From positions 1 to 64,000 of the IMG/VR virus record IMGVR_UViG_3300048813_000107: a stretch of DNA of 64,000 bases, one strand, 5' to 3'. Of the stretch, positions 20,958 through 28,399 are shown one piece after another (the first letter of the stretch is position 1; every line of letters begins with the position of its first letter). Made by a program: the position numbers and the translations under genes. The DNA is from a virus. The notes under the pieces were generated by a model that saw only the letters and a program-made list of their open reading frames with translations, did no database searches and was not told where the DNA came from.

Positions 20958-22952
20958 TCAGGCGGTCAGGCCCGCGAACGCCCCCCCGCGGGCAGGAGTG
21001 ACGGGCGGGCAGGTGAACGTGTCGGTCTGGGTGACCCTGGCGACCTGTGCGTCAGCGTCCCAGCCGGTGAACGACACGGTGATCGTGTGCCCGTCGTCGG
21101 TGATCTGGATCCGGCCGTACAGCGCGCAGCTGCCGCCGGAATTGTCCCAGAAGCTGTTCCACACGCTGGTGTTGAGGCCGCCGCCCGTGTTGGCCATCGG
21201 GGCCGCGCAGTACACCGGGAAGCCGCCCCAGGAGTTGTCAGCCCCGGTGATGGTGCCCACGAGGTGGCTGTCCCCGTGCCACCACATGAGCTGGCCGGCC
21301 TGCGCGGCGTTCGCGGCGATGAAGGCCATGATCGCGCTGCGCTCGGTGGAGTAGTTCCACCACTTGTCCTGGCCCTCGCTGTCGAGCAGCGTGCTGGCCG
21401 GCCCGGCCCACTGGGTGTCCCCCACGATGATCTTGAGCGGCTCGGGCTGGATCAGCTCGGACTCAAGCCACGCCAGCTGCTGCGCGCCCAGCATCGTCTT
21501 GCTGCCGTTGTCGGTGTTCGCTCCGGGCGAGCGGTCGATCGAGCGGATGTCGATCATGATGAAGCGGACCCGGCCGCACACCCAGGACTGCCACAGCCCG
21601 TGGACGGGGGAGTTTACCGTGTCGCCGAGGGTGGCCATCGGGTAGACCTGCTGCGCCGCGGCGATGTTGCACGGGATGTAGGGCACCGCGGAGGCGGGCC
21701 CGCTGTCGCCGTTGTCCGGGCCGGCCTCGTGGTCGCTGCGGCAGTAGTAGCCCCACGCGCGGCCGTGCATCATGCTGTAGCTGCTCGGGTAGCCCGCGGC
21801 CGCCGAAGCGCTCGACCCCACGCCGGTCAGCGCGATCTGCGTCTCGTAGACCTGCGTCTGCGTGAAGCTGTCCAGGGCCTCGGTGTCGCTGTAACTCTGG
21901 TCGCCGGTGAAGATGTTCAGGTCCGCATTCCACGCCGTCCAGTCGTCGATGGCAGCGGTGTCGGTGGCCTGCGGGATCACGCATGAGACCAGGGCCACCC
22001 GGAACGACTGCGGCGAGCCGGCCGGCGGGAGGGTCTTGCACATCCCGATCGGGCCGAGCGGCGTCTCACCGCCGCCGCTGGGCGTGTTGGCCAGCTGGTA
22101 GTAGTACTGCGTCCCGGGCGAGAGGTTCGCGGCGGTGTGGCGGACGTAGCCGTAGGCGTCCGGGGTCTGCGCGGCGGCATAGGTGACACCGGTGGTGAGC
22201 GCCGCATTGGTGGCCACCTTCAGGCGCACGGTGAACGCCCCGGCCAGCTTGGACACCACCTGGAACTGATTGCCCGTCGGCGCCCCCGCGACGGATTGCC
22301 GCCACGTCGCGGGCAGCGCACCCTGCGCGGCGATCGTCATGACCTGCACAGCCCACGTCGTGCTGGTGATCGTGGCGCTGGCCGTCACCGCGGCTGCGGA
22401 CGCCAGAGCCTGGCAGGCGACGGTCAGGTACGCATTCCCGCTGGTGTGGACCTGCGCTACCTGCGTCCACCCGCCGGGCAGCGTGGGAGCACCTCCGCCG
22501 CTGCCGCTGGAGAACGTGGCGATCGCGAGCTCGGAGGAGCTCCCCAGTGCGGCGTTCGTCACCGCTGACGGGCTGGTGCTGCTGCCGCCGGCCTGGCCGT
22601 ACTGGTCGAGCAGCGTGCCCGTCGTAGCGGCCCCGTGGACGCCGGCGACAGCCAGCTCTTTCGTGTCGGTGCTGTTGGAGAACAGCACGCTGATCGTGTC
22701 GCTGGTGCTGAGCGCGTTCGCGTCCTGGCAGTAGAACTGCCACACGCCCTGGCTGCTGATTCCCTGCTGGACGATGCTGTAGACGTTGCCCTGCGTATCG
22801 CTGACCAGCCAGACGTTTACCCCGACCGCACCGCCTGTGCTTGCGGACAGGACGATCGTGTCGCCCGCCGCGACTGCGCTGGTGATCGCGGCGGTGACCG
22901 TCGATGCGGTCGACGGTGCCGCAGTCCCGGCCTCGTAGACGGTGTAGGTCAA
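20958..22952 (-). CDS. Tail protein with PhoD-like metallophosphatase domain
   Basis: A 664-residue protein. The TTG start overlaps the previous stop (TTGA); a longer frame to 23213 is rejected. The N-terminal half is beta-rich and Ser/Thr/Gly-rich, like phage fibres. The second half has a fibronectin-like unit and a domain with PhoD signatures in order: FRVALVSC, FTGDQSYSD (metal-binding GD), CRSDHEAGPDNGD, IMIDIRSIDR, TMLGAQQLAWLESEL and WWHGDSH. PhoD enzymes are Ca/Fe phosphodiesterases; Bacillus PhoD trims wall teichoic acid. Located among tail fibres, it may attack a phosphate-containing wall polymer during adsorption. The catalytic inference rests on motifs only. Confidence 0.75.
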   Translation of the reverse strand: MTYTVYEAGTAAPSTASTVTAAITSAVAAGDTIVLSASTGGAVGVNVWLVSDTQGNVYSIVQQGISSQGVWQFYCQDANALSTSDTISVLFSNSTDTKELAVAGVHGAATTGTLLDQYGQAGGSSTSPSAVTNAALGSSSELAIATFSSGSGGGAPTLPGGWTQVAQVHTSGNAYLTVACQALASAAAVTASATITSTTWAVQVMTIAAQGALPATWRQSVAGAPTGNQFQVVSKLAGAFTVRLKVATNAALTTGVTYAAAQTPDAYGYVRHTAANLSPGTQYYYQLANTPSGGGETPLGPIGMCKTLPPAGSPQSFRVALVSCVIPQATDTAAIDDWTAWNADLNIFTGDQSYSDTEALDSFTQTQVYETQIALTGVGSSASAAAGYPSSYSMMHGRAWGYYCRSDHEAGPDNGDSGPASAVPYIPCNIAAAQQVYPMATLGDTVNSPVHGLWQSWVCGRVRFIMIDIRSIDRSPGANTDNGSKTMLGAQQLAWLESELIQPEPLKIIVGDTQWAGPASTLLDSEGQDKWWNYSTERSAIMAFIAANAAQAGQLMWWHGDSHLVGTITGADNSWGGFPVYCAAPMANTGGGLNTSVWNSFWDNSGGSCALYGRIQITDDGHTITVSFTGWDADAQVARVTQTDTFTCPPVTPARGGAFAGLTA

Positions 22953-24499
22953 GGCCCGACCGCCATCCACAGCGCGCCCGCCGTGCTGCTCATGGCCGAC
23001 ATGGTGACCGACGCGGGCGGGGACGTGAGAGTACTCCCGGCCGACGCCGCCTTCAGCGTCACCGCAGCGGCCGAGCAGCCGAGGTTGACCACTGCGGCGC
23101 TGGACGCGATCCCGGACCGGAACACTGGCATCGTGCCCGCCGAGCCGATGAGGATCGCCCCGTAGTAGTCCCCCGCGGCCAGCGCGGGACCGGAAACCCA
23201 CGGGACGGTCCACAAGGACGCGCTGGTGGTCAGGGCCGTGTCGGCGGACCGCTGGGCGGACTGGGCGACGATCGTGCCGGAAACACTGAACAGCACGGCG
23301 TAGACGTTGGCGGGGGTGGCCCCGGCGGTGCTGATGAAGGCGTAGAAGCTGCCGCTGGTGCCGCCCTCAGGCACGCGGAGGCGGGTGCACTGCAGGACTC
23401 CGGCGGTCGGCGTGAACGTGGTGGCCGCGAACACGAACGGCATCGTGAGCCCGAGTATGGTCCCGAGGCCGCCCATCGCCCCGTACGTGTCCGGGTGGAC
23501 GTGCCCGGCGTCGGCCCACTTGCCGGTCGCGCCGGCCGCCTGGGCTCCCGCCGCGGCGAAGTCGGCGGCGGTGGAGTCCGCCGCGGTGAACGCCGGCGGG
23601 GCCGAGCCGCCCGCCCCCATGAGCAGGGTGCCCGCCGCCCCCGCAGCGATCTGCTGGAGGGTTCCTGTGCTCGTGGTGCCGGCTGCGAGCAGCTCGTACG
23701 CGGTCAGGGCAGCCAGCCCGGTCCCGCCCTGGGCCACGGTGGCCGGGGTCGCGTTCACCGACTGCGGGACGAAGCCGACGCAGTACCAGGTGGTCGTGGC
23801 CAGGTCGTAGCGGAACGCGATGAAGTCGTGATAGGCCGGGGTGGCGGACAGGACCGGCGTGCCGATCGAGGCGGGGAAGCTGTAGGCCGAGCCGTAGGCC
23901 AGGGTCCGGGAGCCGGTGGCGTCCTGGATCACCTCGAACGCGATGGCCTGGCCATCGGCCGGGTTCGACGGGTTGGCCAGCGTCCGGTTACCGCCGAGGG
24001 TGACCCGGAAGACATTCGACAGCGCCGCGTTGACCACGATCGAGGAAGCGTCGGTCAGGGCCGAGGGGACGGTGCTGAACGCCCCGGTGACCGCGCCCCC
24101 GGTGAGCTGCAGGAACAGCGCCTCCAGCTGCGTCAGCGGCAGGTCATCCGCCAGCACCGTCCAGACAGCTGAACCGCTGTCGTACTCGAACAGCACGCCC
24201 TGGCTCGCCAGCGTCAGCGAGTCCGTCGTAGAGCCGCCCGGCTTGTTGATCACGTCCGAGCCCTGGCACTGCACCGTCACCGAGTTCCCGGTGCCCAGGA
24301 TGACCTGTTTCACCGCGTTCAGCGTGGACGACGCCGGGGCCTGCGGCAGCTTCACGGTCCCGCTGCCGCTGGTCGTGTCCACGGCGGTGATCTCGTCCGC
24401 CAGCGCGGTATGGGCCGCGCCGGGAGACGGGACCGTGAACAGGACGCGGGTCAGCGTCAGGCCGCCGCCGCCGGGGTCGGCGGGAGGGTAGAGGGGCAT
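22949..24499 (-). CDS. Tail fibre / receptor-binding protein
   Basis: A 516-residue protein. The middle (FRVTLGGNRTLANPSNPADG and GQAIAFEVIQDATGSRTLAY) is a repeat unit common in phage tail fibres. The last 170 residues form a beta-sandwich-like module also present at the ends of the proteins at 31432 and 46099. No enzyme motif. Likely part of the host-recognition apparatus, between the lysozyme region and the PhoD-like tail protein. Confidence 0.75.
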   Translation of the reverse strand: MPLYPPADPGGGGLTLTRVLFTVPSPGAAHTALADEITAVDTTSGSGTVKLPQAPASSTLNAVKQVILGTGNSVTVQCQGSDVINKPGGSTTDSLTLASQGVLFEYDSGSAVWTVLADDLPLTQLEALFLQLTGGAVTGAFSTVPSALTDASSIVVNAALSNVFRVTLGGNRTLANPSNPADGQAIAFEVIQDATGSRTLAYGSAYSFPASIGTPVLSATPAYHDFIAFRYDLATTTWYCVGFVPQSVNATPATVAQGGTGLAALTAYELLAAGTTSTGTLQQIAAGAAGTLLMGAGGSAPPAFTAADSTAADFAAAGAQAAGATGKWADAGHVHPDTYGAMGGLGTILGLTMPFVFAATTFTPTAGVLQCTRLRVPEGGTSGSFYAFISTAGATPANVYAVLFSVSGTIVAQSAQRSADTALTTSASLWTVPWVSGPALAAGDYYGAILIGSAGTMPVFRSGIASSAAVVNLGCSAAAVTLKAASAGSTLTSPPASVTMSAMSSTAGALWMAVGP

Positions 24500-24503
24500 C
24501 GTG

Positions 24504-24758
24504 TCACCAGCTCGTCAGTCGCGCGTAGCCGTTGGCCGACGTCCAGATTCCGTCGACTTCCCCCATGTAGAGGGGAAGCGGGAACTCGTAGTAGCCGCCC
24601 GCGGCGATCTGCACCGTGTAGTCAGAGGCGGAGGCCACGGCCCCGAACTTCAGGTAGAGGACTGACGTCGAGTCGTTGTAGACGGTGCGCCCGTCCATCG
24701 GCCCTCCGGTGAAGAGGGGGACACTGGCAGCGCTTGACGCCACGCTCGCTGTGGCCAT
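24504..24758 (-). CDS. Small virion or tail-associated protein
   Basis: An 84-residue protein with CAGGAGGCG before the ATG. The text TVYNDSTSVLYLKFGAVASA and YTVQIAAGGYYEFPLP is a compact beta-sandwich of the type found as small accessory tail proteins beside fibre genes. No catalytic motif. Confidence 0.65.
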   Translation of the reverse strand: MATASVASSAASVPLFTGGPMDGRTVYNDSTSVLYLKFGAVASASDYTVQIAAGGYYEFPLPLYMGEVDGIWTSANGYARLTSW

Positions 24759-24793
24759 TTACGCCTCCTGGCTAACTGTGCGGATCGAGAAGG

Positions 24794-25174
24794 TCAGGGA
24801 GCGGGAGTGCCCGCCAGTGAGTACAGGTCCACGCTCGACGGCGAGGCGGGCAGGAAGAAGTTCCAGCCGTCCGTCACGGTCGCATTGCTGCCGTTGGCGT
24901 GGATCGTGATGGTCACGGTCCAGAACCAGAACCCGCTGCGGCCCTCGATCGTCAGGCCCGTGCTCGCCGTCGACAGAAGCTCGAGCGTGCCGCCCTCGGC
25001 ACTGCGGAGCTGACCGCCGACGATCTGCGCGGCTATAGGGGTGTCCGGGGTCACGACGGGGCCGCCTGCGGCGTAGACCGTCTCGTTCGAGGTGAAGGTC
25101 ACCGTGCCGCTGGATACCGGCTGGTCGCTCGCATCAGTGAACGTCCCCGTAATGGTGATGTAGGTCGCGGCCAC
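24794..25174 (-). CDS. Tail-associated beta-sandwich protein
   Basis: A 126-residue GTG-start protein with CTAGGAG upstream. The pattern ITITGTFTDASDQPVSSGTV TFTSN is typical of the prealbumin-like or Ig-like units in tail proteins. The start is 33 bases from a divergent rightward gene. Confidence 0.6.
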   Translation of the reverse strand: MAATYITITGTFTDASDQPVSSGTVTFTSNETVYAAGGPVVTPDTPIAAQIVGGQLRSAEGGTLELLSTASTGLTIEGRSGFWFWTVTITIHANGSNATVTDGWNFFLPASPSSVDLYSLAGTPAP

Positions 25175-25194
25175 GGCAGGCTCCTAGCTCACGG

Positions 25195-25200
25195 GATAAT
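25195..25200 (+). promoter_or_regulatory. -10 box of embedded rightward gene (leaderless)
   Basis: GATAAT lies seven bases before ATG 25208, in the 33-base gap between divergent start codons. No clear -35 hexamer. Confidence 0.45.
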
Positions 25201-25207
25201 GGACGGC

Positions 25208-25996
25208 ATGCCCGGTGACATCCTCGGCCTGATCGACGGCGCGCTCAGTGACTGGTCGGCCAGCGAGGACGCGATGCGGTGGCGGCCGGAAGGCGGCGAG
25301 GAACGAGAGCCGGCCCAGATGTCGTGGCGCCCGGCATTCACCCCGGTGCTTCCCTCCGCGTACGGCCTGATGGTGTCCGCTTCGGACGTGCAGGTGGGCA
25401 TGATGCTGCTGCAGCGCGTTGCCGGGGGCTACGAAGGCCGGCTTTACAAGCTGCCGCCCGGCGGCAGCGGCCAGATCCCGCTCGCGGACCTTGAGCTGGC
25501 CGGCACAGGCCTGTATGACGAGAACGGGACGCTGATCAGGGAGCTTTTAGCGAGACTTCGGCATCCGGCAGAAGGCCAGAAGCTCCGCCTCGGTGCCACT
25601 GAACAGGTCCGTGTCGACCGGCGAATCGCCCGCCTGCCAGAACGTCCAGGCCGTCCACGGCGCAGGCACGGCAGGCCGCTCAGCGCCGTAGTCCGCGATC
25701 CACAGATGCCAGGACTCCATCCCTGCGCAGTTGCCCGCCTCAGCGAACGCCGGGTAGGTGTACACCAGCACCCGGTGTCCCGGTGCGAGCTCGTTGACGG
25801 CCCGCAGGAACGTGACGGCAGATCCGGCGGTGAACTCCGGTGTCATCCCGTCTGCGGTCTCCAGGTCCAGGACGAAATTGTCACCCGGCAGCAGCCCGTG
25901 GGCCCGGACGGTGGCGACGAACCGCTGAGCCTGCGCCCGCGGATCCTCGGAGGGATGGAAGAAGTGGTACGAAAATCGGCAGAGCGTGGGCGATAG
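25208..25996 (+). CDS. Embedded rightward accessory gene, 3' end runs antisense to lysozyme
   Basis: Rightward gene inside the leftward late operon. The credible part is about the first 115 residues (MPGDILGLIDGALSDWSASE then DAMRWRP and a beta-rich part with LYKLPPGGSG). From about 25547 the frame runs without a stop through the antisense of the lysozyme gene and becomes Arg/Pro-rich. The original stop has probably been lost by a frameshift near 25540, or the long tail is real but non-functional. ATG 25199 lies within the -10 box; ATG 25208 is preferred. Function unknown. Confidence 0.5.
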   Translation: MPGDILGLIDGALSDWSASEDAMRWRPEGGEEREPAQMSWRPAFTPVLPSAYGLMVSASDVQVGMMLLQRVAGGYEGRLYKLPPGGSGQIPLADLELAGTGLYDENGTLIRELLARLRHPAEGQKLRLGATEQVRVDRRIARLPERPGRPRRRHGRPLSAVVRDPQMPGLHPCAVARLSERRVGVHQHPVSRCELVDGPQERDGRSGGELRCHPVCGLQVQDEIVTRQQPVGPDGGDEPLSLRPRILGGMEEVVRKSAERGR

Positions 25997-26155
25997 CTCC
26001 CACATCGCATCCCAATTTTCGGCGAAGTCCGGGTCCGTGAAGCCGAGACCTTCGGTGGCCTTGGCCATGCCGAAGGCGATCTTCCCGCGTTCGGCCGCCC
26101 AGGGCCAGCGCGCGCCCTGTGCATTGGAGATGTCGATACCCTGCGGTTCAGTCAT
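25547..26155 (-). CDS. Endolysin, GH25 lysozyme
   Basis: A 202-residue protein. The GH25 features are GIDISNAQG at the N-terminus, AFGMAKATEG, FVLDLETADG, YTYPAFAEAG and LWIADYG...FWQAGDSP. This is a one-domain N-acetylmuramidase without signal peptide or wall-binding module, so it needs a holin or another route out. ATG 26155 follows GGGGGAGCGCG. An overlapping zinc-ribbon peptide and membrane proteins upstream complete the lysis region. Confidence 0.85.
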   Translation of the reverse strand: MTEPQGIDISNAQGARWPWAAERGKIAFGMAKATEGLGFTDPDFAENWDAMWELSPTLCRFSYHFFHPSEDPRAQAQRFVATVRAHGLLPGDNFVLDLETADGMTPEFTAGSAVTFLRAVNELAPGHRVLVYTYPAFAEAGNCAGMESWHLWIADYGAERPAVPAPWTAWTFWQAGDSPVDTDLFSGTEAELLAFCRMPKSR

Positions 26156-26273
26156 CGCGCTCCCCCTTGCGTGTCCGGTACTCCCTGATCCACCGTTCGG
26201 TGCAGTCGCCGCACAGGCAGGTGATGGCACTGAGCAGGCGGAAGAACCGGCACCGATTGCAGTAGCCGCTCAT
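26148..26273 (-). CDS. 41-residue zinc-ribbon peptide
   Basis: ATGA overlap with the upstream membrane gene and 8-base overlap with the lysozyme start. Sequence MSGYCNRCRFFRLLSAI then CLCGDC gives two CxxC pairs 15 residues apart, a minimal zinc ribbon, followed by a basic tail. Too short for most gene finders. Function unknown; translation coupling with the lysozyme is evident. Confidence 0.65.
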   Translation of the reverse strand: MSGYCNRCRFFRLLSAITCLCGDCTERWIREYRTRKGERDD

Positions 26274-26827
26274 CCGGTGCCCTTCTCGCTGCCGCGCTCG
26301 GCCTTCGTCGCCAGTCGCTTGGCCGGTGCCGCTTTCGGCGGGACCGATGCCAGCGCGATGGCCGCCCGGACTTCCTCGGTCAGCGCCGTGTTGGCCTCGA
26401 TCCGCTCGAGGATGGCGAGGATCTTGTCGTCTTGCGCAGCGAGGTGGGCGGCCTGCTCGTCCTGGCCGTGCAGCAGCGCCTCGACGTCATCAAACTGGCG
26501 CTTGGCCATGCGGTCGGTGGCCGAGGCCAGGACGGCGGCGCCCACGATGATGATCGGCAGGAGCACGAGCTGTATGAACTGCGAGCTAGCCCACTGGACA
26601 AACCCGGCTGGGCCGCCCTTGAGACCGGCGGGCAGCCCGTACAGCGCGAGCGCGGTGAAGGCGTAGGCGCACCACATGGTCCCGACGCCGCGAGTCACGA
26701 TCACCGCAGCGCGGGTGTTGATCCGGGTGACCGCGTTCCCGGACGGCCGCACGTCGGCGACCTTGACCGGGCCCGCTTCCTTGCGGTGCGCGATGTGCGG
26801 ATGCGGGACGTGCCTGTACAGGCTCAC
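26270..26827 (-). CDS. Membrane protein of the lysis region
   Basis: A 185-residue protein. A soluble N-terminus of about 45 residues is followed by two hydrophobic segments (MWCAYAFTALALYGLPAGL and FIQLVLLPIIIVGAAVLASA), then a charged helical coil (RQFDDVEALLHGQDEQAAHL) and an Ala/Lys-rich tail. This layout occurs in actinophage membrane proteins beside lysozymes. It may be a holin or a lysogeny-surface protein; neither can be proved here. Confidence 0.6.
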   Translation of the reverse strand: MSLYRHVPHPHIAHRKEAGPVKVADVRPSGNAVTRINTRAAVIVTRGVGTMWCAYAFTALALYGLPAGLKGGPAGFVQWASSQFIQLVLLPIIIVGAAVLASATDRMAKRQFDDVEALLHGQDEQAAHLAAQDDKILAILERIEANTALTEEVRAAIALASVPPKAAPAKRLATKAERGSEKGTG

Positions 26828-26846
26828 GGTGCGCCTCCGGGAAGGG

Positions 26847-26996
26847 TCAGGGAACGAGCGCCGAGAGGAACAGGAACACCAGGCCGGCGATCATGAACGC
26901 GTCCGGGGACACGGGGCCGAAGCTGAGCCGGGTGATGTCGAGGAACAGCGCGGCGGCGAGGACGAGAACGGCGGCGGTGCGGAGTACGCCGGCCAG
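26847..26996 (-). CDS. Two-helix holin-like peptide with a CTG start
   Basis: An open frame of 49 residues following the TGA of the gene at 27006 in the same frame. It has two hydrophobic helices (RTAAVLVLAAALFLDI and AFMIAGLVFLFLSALV) with a short polar turn, the shape of class II holins. There is no ATG, GTG or TTG in a useful place; CTG at 26996, seven bases after GAGG, is the only candidate. Confidence 0.4.
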   Translation of the reverse strand: MAGVLRTAAVLVLAAALFLDITRLSFGPVSPDAFMIAGLVFLFLSALVP

Positions 26997-27005
26997 GGGA
27001 GTGCC

Positions 27006-27314
27006 TCAGGCCCCCGTCTCGCCGCTGTCCGCGTCCGCCTCGTCCGGCGGCACCACGATGTAATGCGACTTCACGGTGACGTTCAGGCTCAGCGCAGAGC
27101 CGCCGCCGCTGTGACCGCTGGCGTCGACGACGTACACCTGCTCATAGCCGTCGCCGACGAGGCAGTTCAACGGCGCGTCCTCGGCGATGTGGCGGGCCAG
27201 CAGCAGGGCGACCTCGCAGCCCACCTTGTTATCGTTCTGGGCACCGACCTGGACGTGCCGGAGCTGCTTCACTACGTCGTCGCGCTTGCCAATGGCGGCG
27301 AATCCGAATGACAT
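27006..27314 (-). CDS. Hypothetical late protein
   Basis: A 102-residue protein starting at ATG 27314 after AGAGGGACTC. An alpha/beta protein with VKQLRHVQVGAQNDNKVGCE and YEQVYVVDASGHSGGG, no membrane segment. The long N-terminal extension to 27365 lacks a ribosome site. Lies between small membrane proteins. No family recognised. Confidence 0.6.
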   Translation of the reverse strand: MSFGFAAIGKRDDVVKQLRHVQVGAQNDNKVGCEVALLLARHIAEDAPLNCLVGDGYEQVYVVDASGHSGGGSALSLNVTVKSHYIVVPPDEADADSGETGA

Positions 27315-27368
27315 GAGTCCCTCTTTCTGGTTTTCGTTACCTTGCAGGTCAGAGCGCGGATGCACAGC

Positions 27369-27530
27369 TCAGAGGCGGGTGTACTTCACCCGGTCACCGA
27401 ACCCGTACAGCAGCACGAGTACGCCGATGAGGCCGATCAGGATGGCCAGCGCGTGCGCGACGGTGATGCCCGCCATCCACAGCACGACGGCGACGATGAC
27501 CAGGGCTATGCCGATGAGGACAGAAAACAT
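27369..27530 (-). CDS. Two-helix holin-like membrane peptide
   Basis: A 53-residue protein with the perfect ribosome site AAGGAGA eight bases before the ATG. It is nearly all hydrophobic in two helices (FSVLIGIALVIVAVVLWMAG and ALAILIGLIGVLVLLYGFG) with a basic C-terminus, matching class II holins. It is the best holin candidate of the region by size and topology. Confidence 0.65.
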   Translation of the reverse strand: MFSVLIGIALVIVAVVLWMAGITVAHALAILIGLIGVLVLLYGFGDRVKYTRL

Positions 27531-27566
27531 GCGAGGTCTCCTTGAAGGGGGGTTGCGTCAGGCCGG

Positions 27567-27878
27567 CTATTTGCAGCCGAAGTCGGCGCCGAGCTGGTCG
27601 AGTATCGCGTGGTTGTTCTGGTCGTACGCCCTGCTCGGGTTCGTCCTGGGGTTGCCCGCTGGCGGCTTGTTCGCCGCCAGCTTTCCGAACGTGGTGCAAA
27701 GCTTCCGCTCGAGCACCGCACCGGCCTGCTGTTGCAGTACCTGCTCGTGATGCTGTGACGCCCTGATGTCCCCGGCGCTTGCGTGCACCTGATCCCACGA
27801 CGCCCACAGGTTCCCCGCGCCTACGATCAGCGTCAGGACCAGCAGCGCGACTATCGCCCGCATCGGCGTGATCTTCAC
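27567..27878 (-). CDS. Single-pass membrane protein
   Basis: A 103-residue protein; GTG start in a GTGA overlap with the upstream gene. One N-terminal membrane helix (MRAIVALLVLTLIVGAGNLW) is followed by a periplasm- or wall-facing helical domain (HHEQVLQQQAGAVLERKLC). Type II anchor topology as in spanin-like or lysis accessory proteins, but actinobacterial hosts vary, so the role is uncertain. Confidence 0.6.
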   Translation of the reverse strand: MKITPMRAIVALLVLTLIVGAGNLWASWDQVHASAGDIRASQHHEQVLQQQAGAVLERKLCTTFGKLAANKPPAGNPRTNPSRAYDQNNHAILDQLGADFGCK

Positions 27879-28204
27879 GGTTCCTCCTCGCGCCGGGTGC
27901 GTTCCGCTTGCAGCACCTCCAGGCGCGCACGGACCCCGGCCTGCTCGTCCTTGATCTGCGCGACGTCCCGGGCTGTCCGGTGGACGACATCGCGCAGCGA
28001 GTTGCCGCCGTCCGGCTTCGTCTCGGCCTTGATCTCGGCGATCTCCTGCTGCAGCCCCGTGATGGCCGTCTTCATCTTCGGCCAGTCGGTCAGGAAATCG
28101 TGGGTGGCGATGAGGAGCCGCACTCCCCAGCGCCCTCCCCAGGCCCCGAGGGCGGCGAGGGCGACGGCGAGTGCGGTGATCGCGGTGATCCATGCCGGAT
28201 CCAT
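27875..28204 (-). CDS. Single-pass membrane protein with coiled coil
   Basis: A 109-residue protein. An N-terminal helix (WITAITALAVALAALGAWGG) is followed by a long charged coil (TAITGLQQEIAEIKAETKP and VAQIKDEQAGVRARLEVLQA). Topology resembles phage XhlA-like or holin accessory proteins. Co-translated with the next membrane gene. Confidence 0.6.
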   Translation of the reverse strand: MDPAWITAITALAVALAALGAWGGRWGVRLLIATHDFLTDWPKMKTAITGLQQEIAEIKAETKPDGGNSLRDVVHRTARDVAQIKDEQAGVRARLEVLQAERTRREEEP

Positions 28205-28213
28205 GCGCCTCCC

Positions 28214-28381
28214 TCAGATGTGCTCGAGCTGGGCGGGCCGGAAGCTAACCGGCGGGTGGCCGTCCAGGCTGACGACGATCACCGCATTGACGCCGCTGCC
28301 GGCAATAGCCCGGACCGAGCCTTTCCGGTGCGGTGCCGCAACTTCCCGGACCCGGTCCTGGATCCTGAACGTCGCGGCCAT
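28214..28381 (-). CDS. KOW-like small protein
   Basis: A 55-residue protein with GAGGAG before the ATG. The text FRIQDRVREV, KGSVRAIAGSGVNAVIVVSL and VSFRPAQLEHI fits a small SH3/KOW barrel of the type that binds nucleic acids or proteins. Short enough to be missed. Function in the late operon unknown. Confidence 0.55.
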   Translation of the reverse strand: MAATFRIQDRVREVAAPHRKGSVRAIAGSGVNAVIVVSLDGHPPVSFRPAQLEHI

Positions 28382-28399
28382 CACGGCTCCTCGCGCTGA

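Noticed and set aside
20889-21986. Rightward frame of 365 codons across the PhoD-like tail gene
   Set aside because: Low-complexity Val/Arg/Gly text in a mirror frame of a motif-bearing protein.
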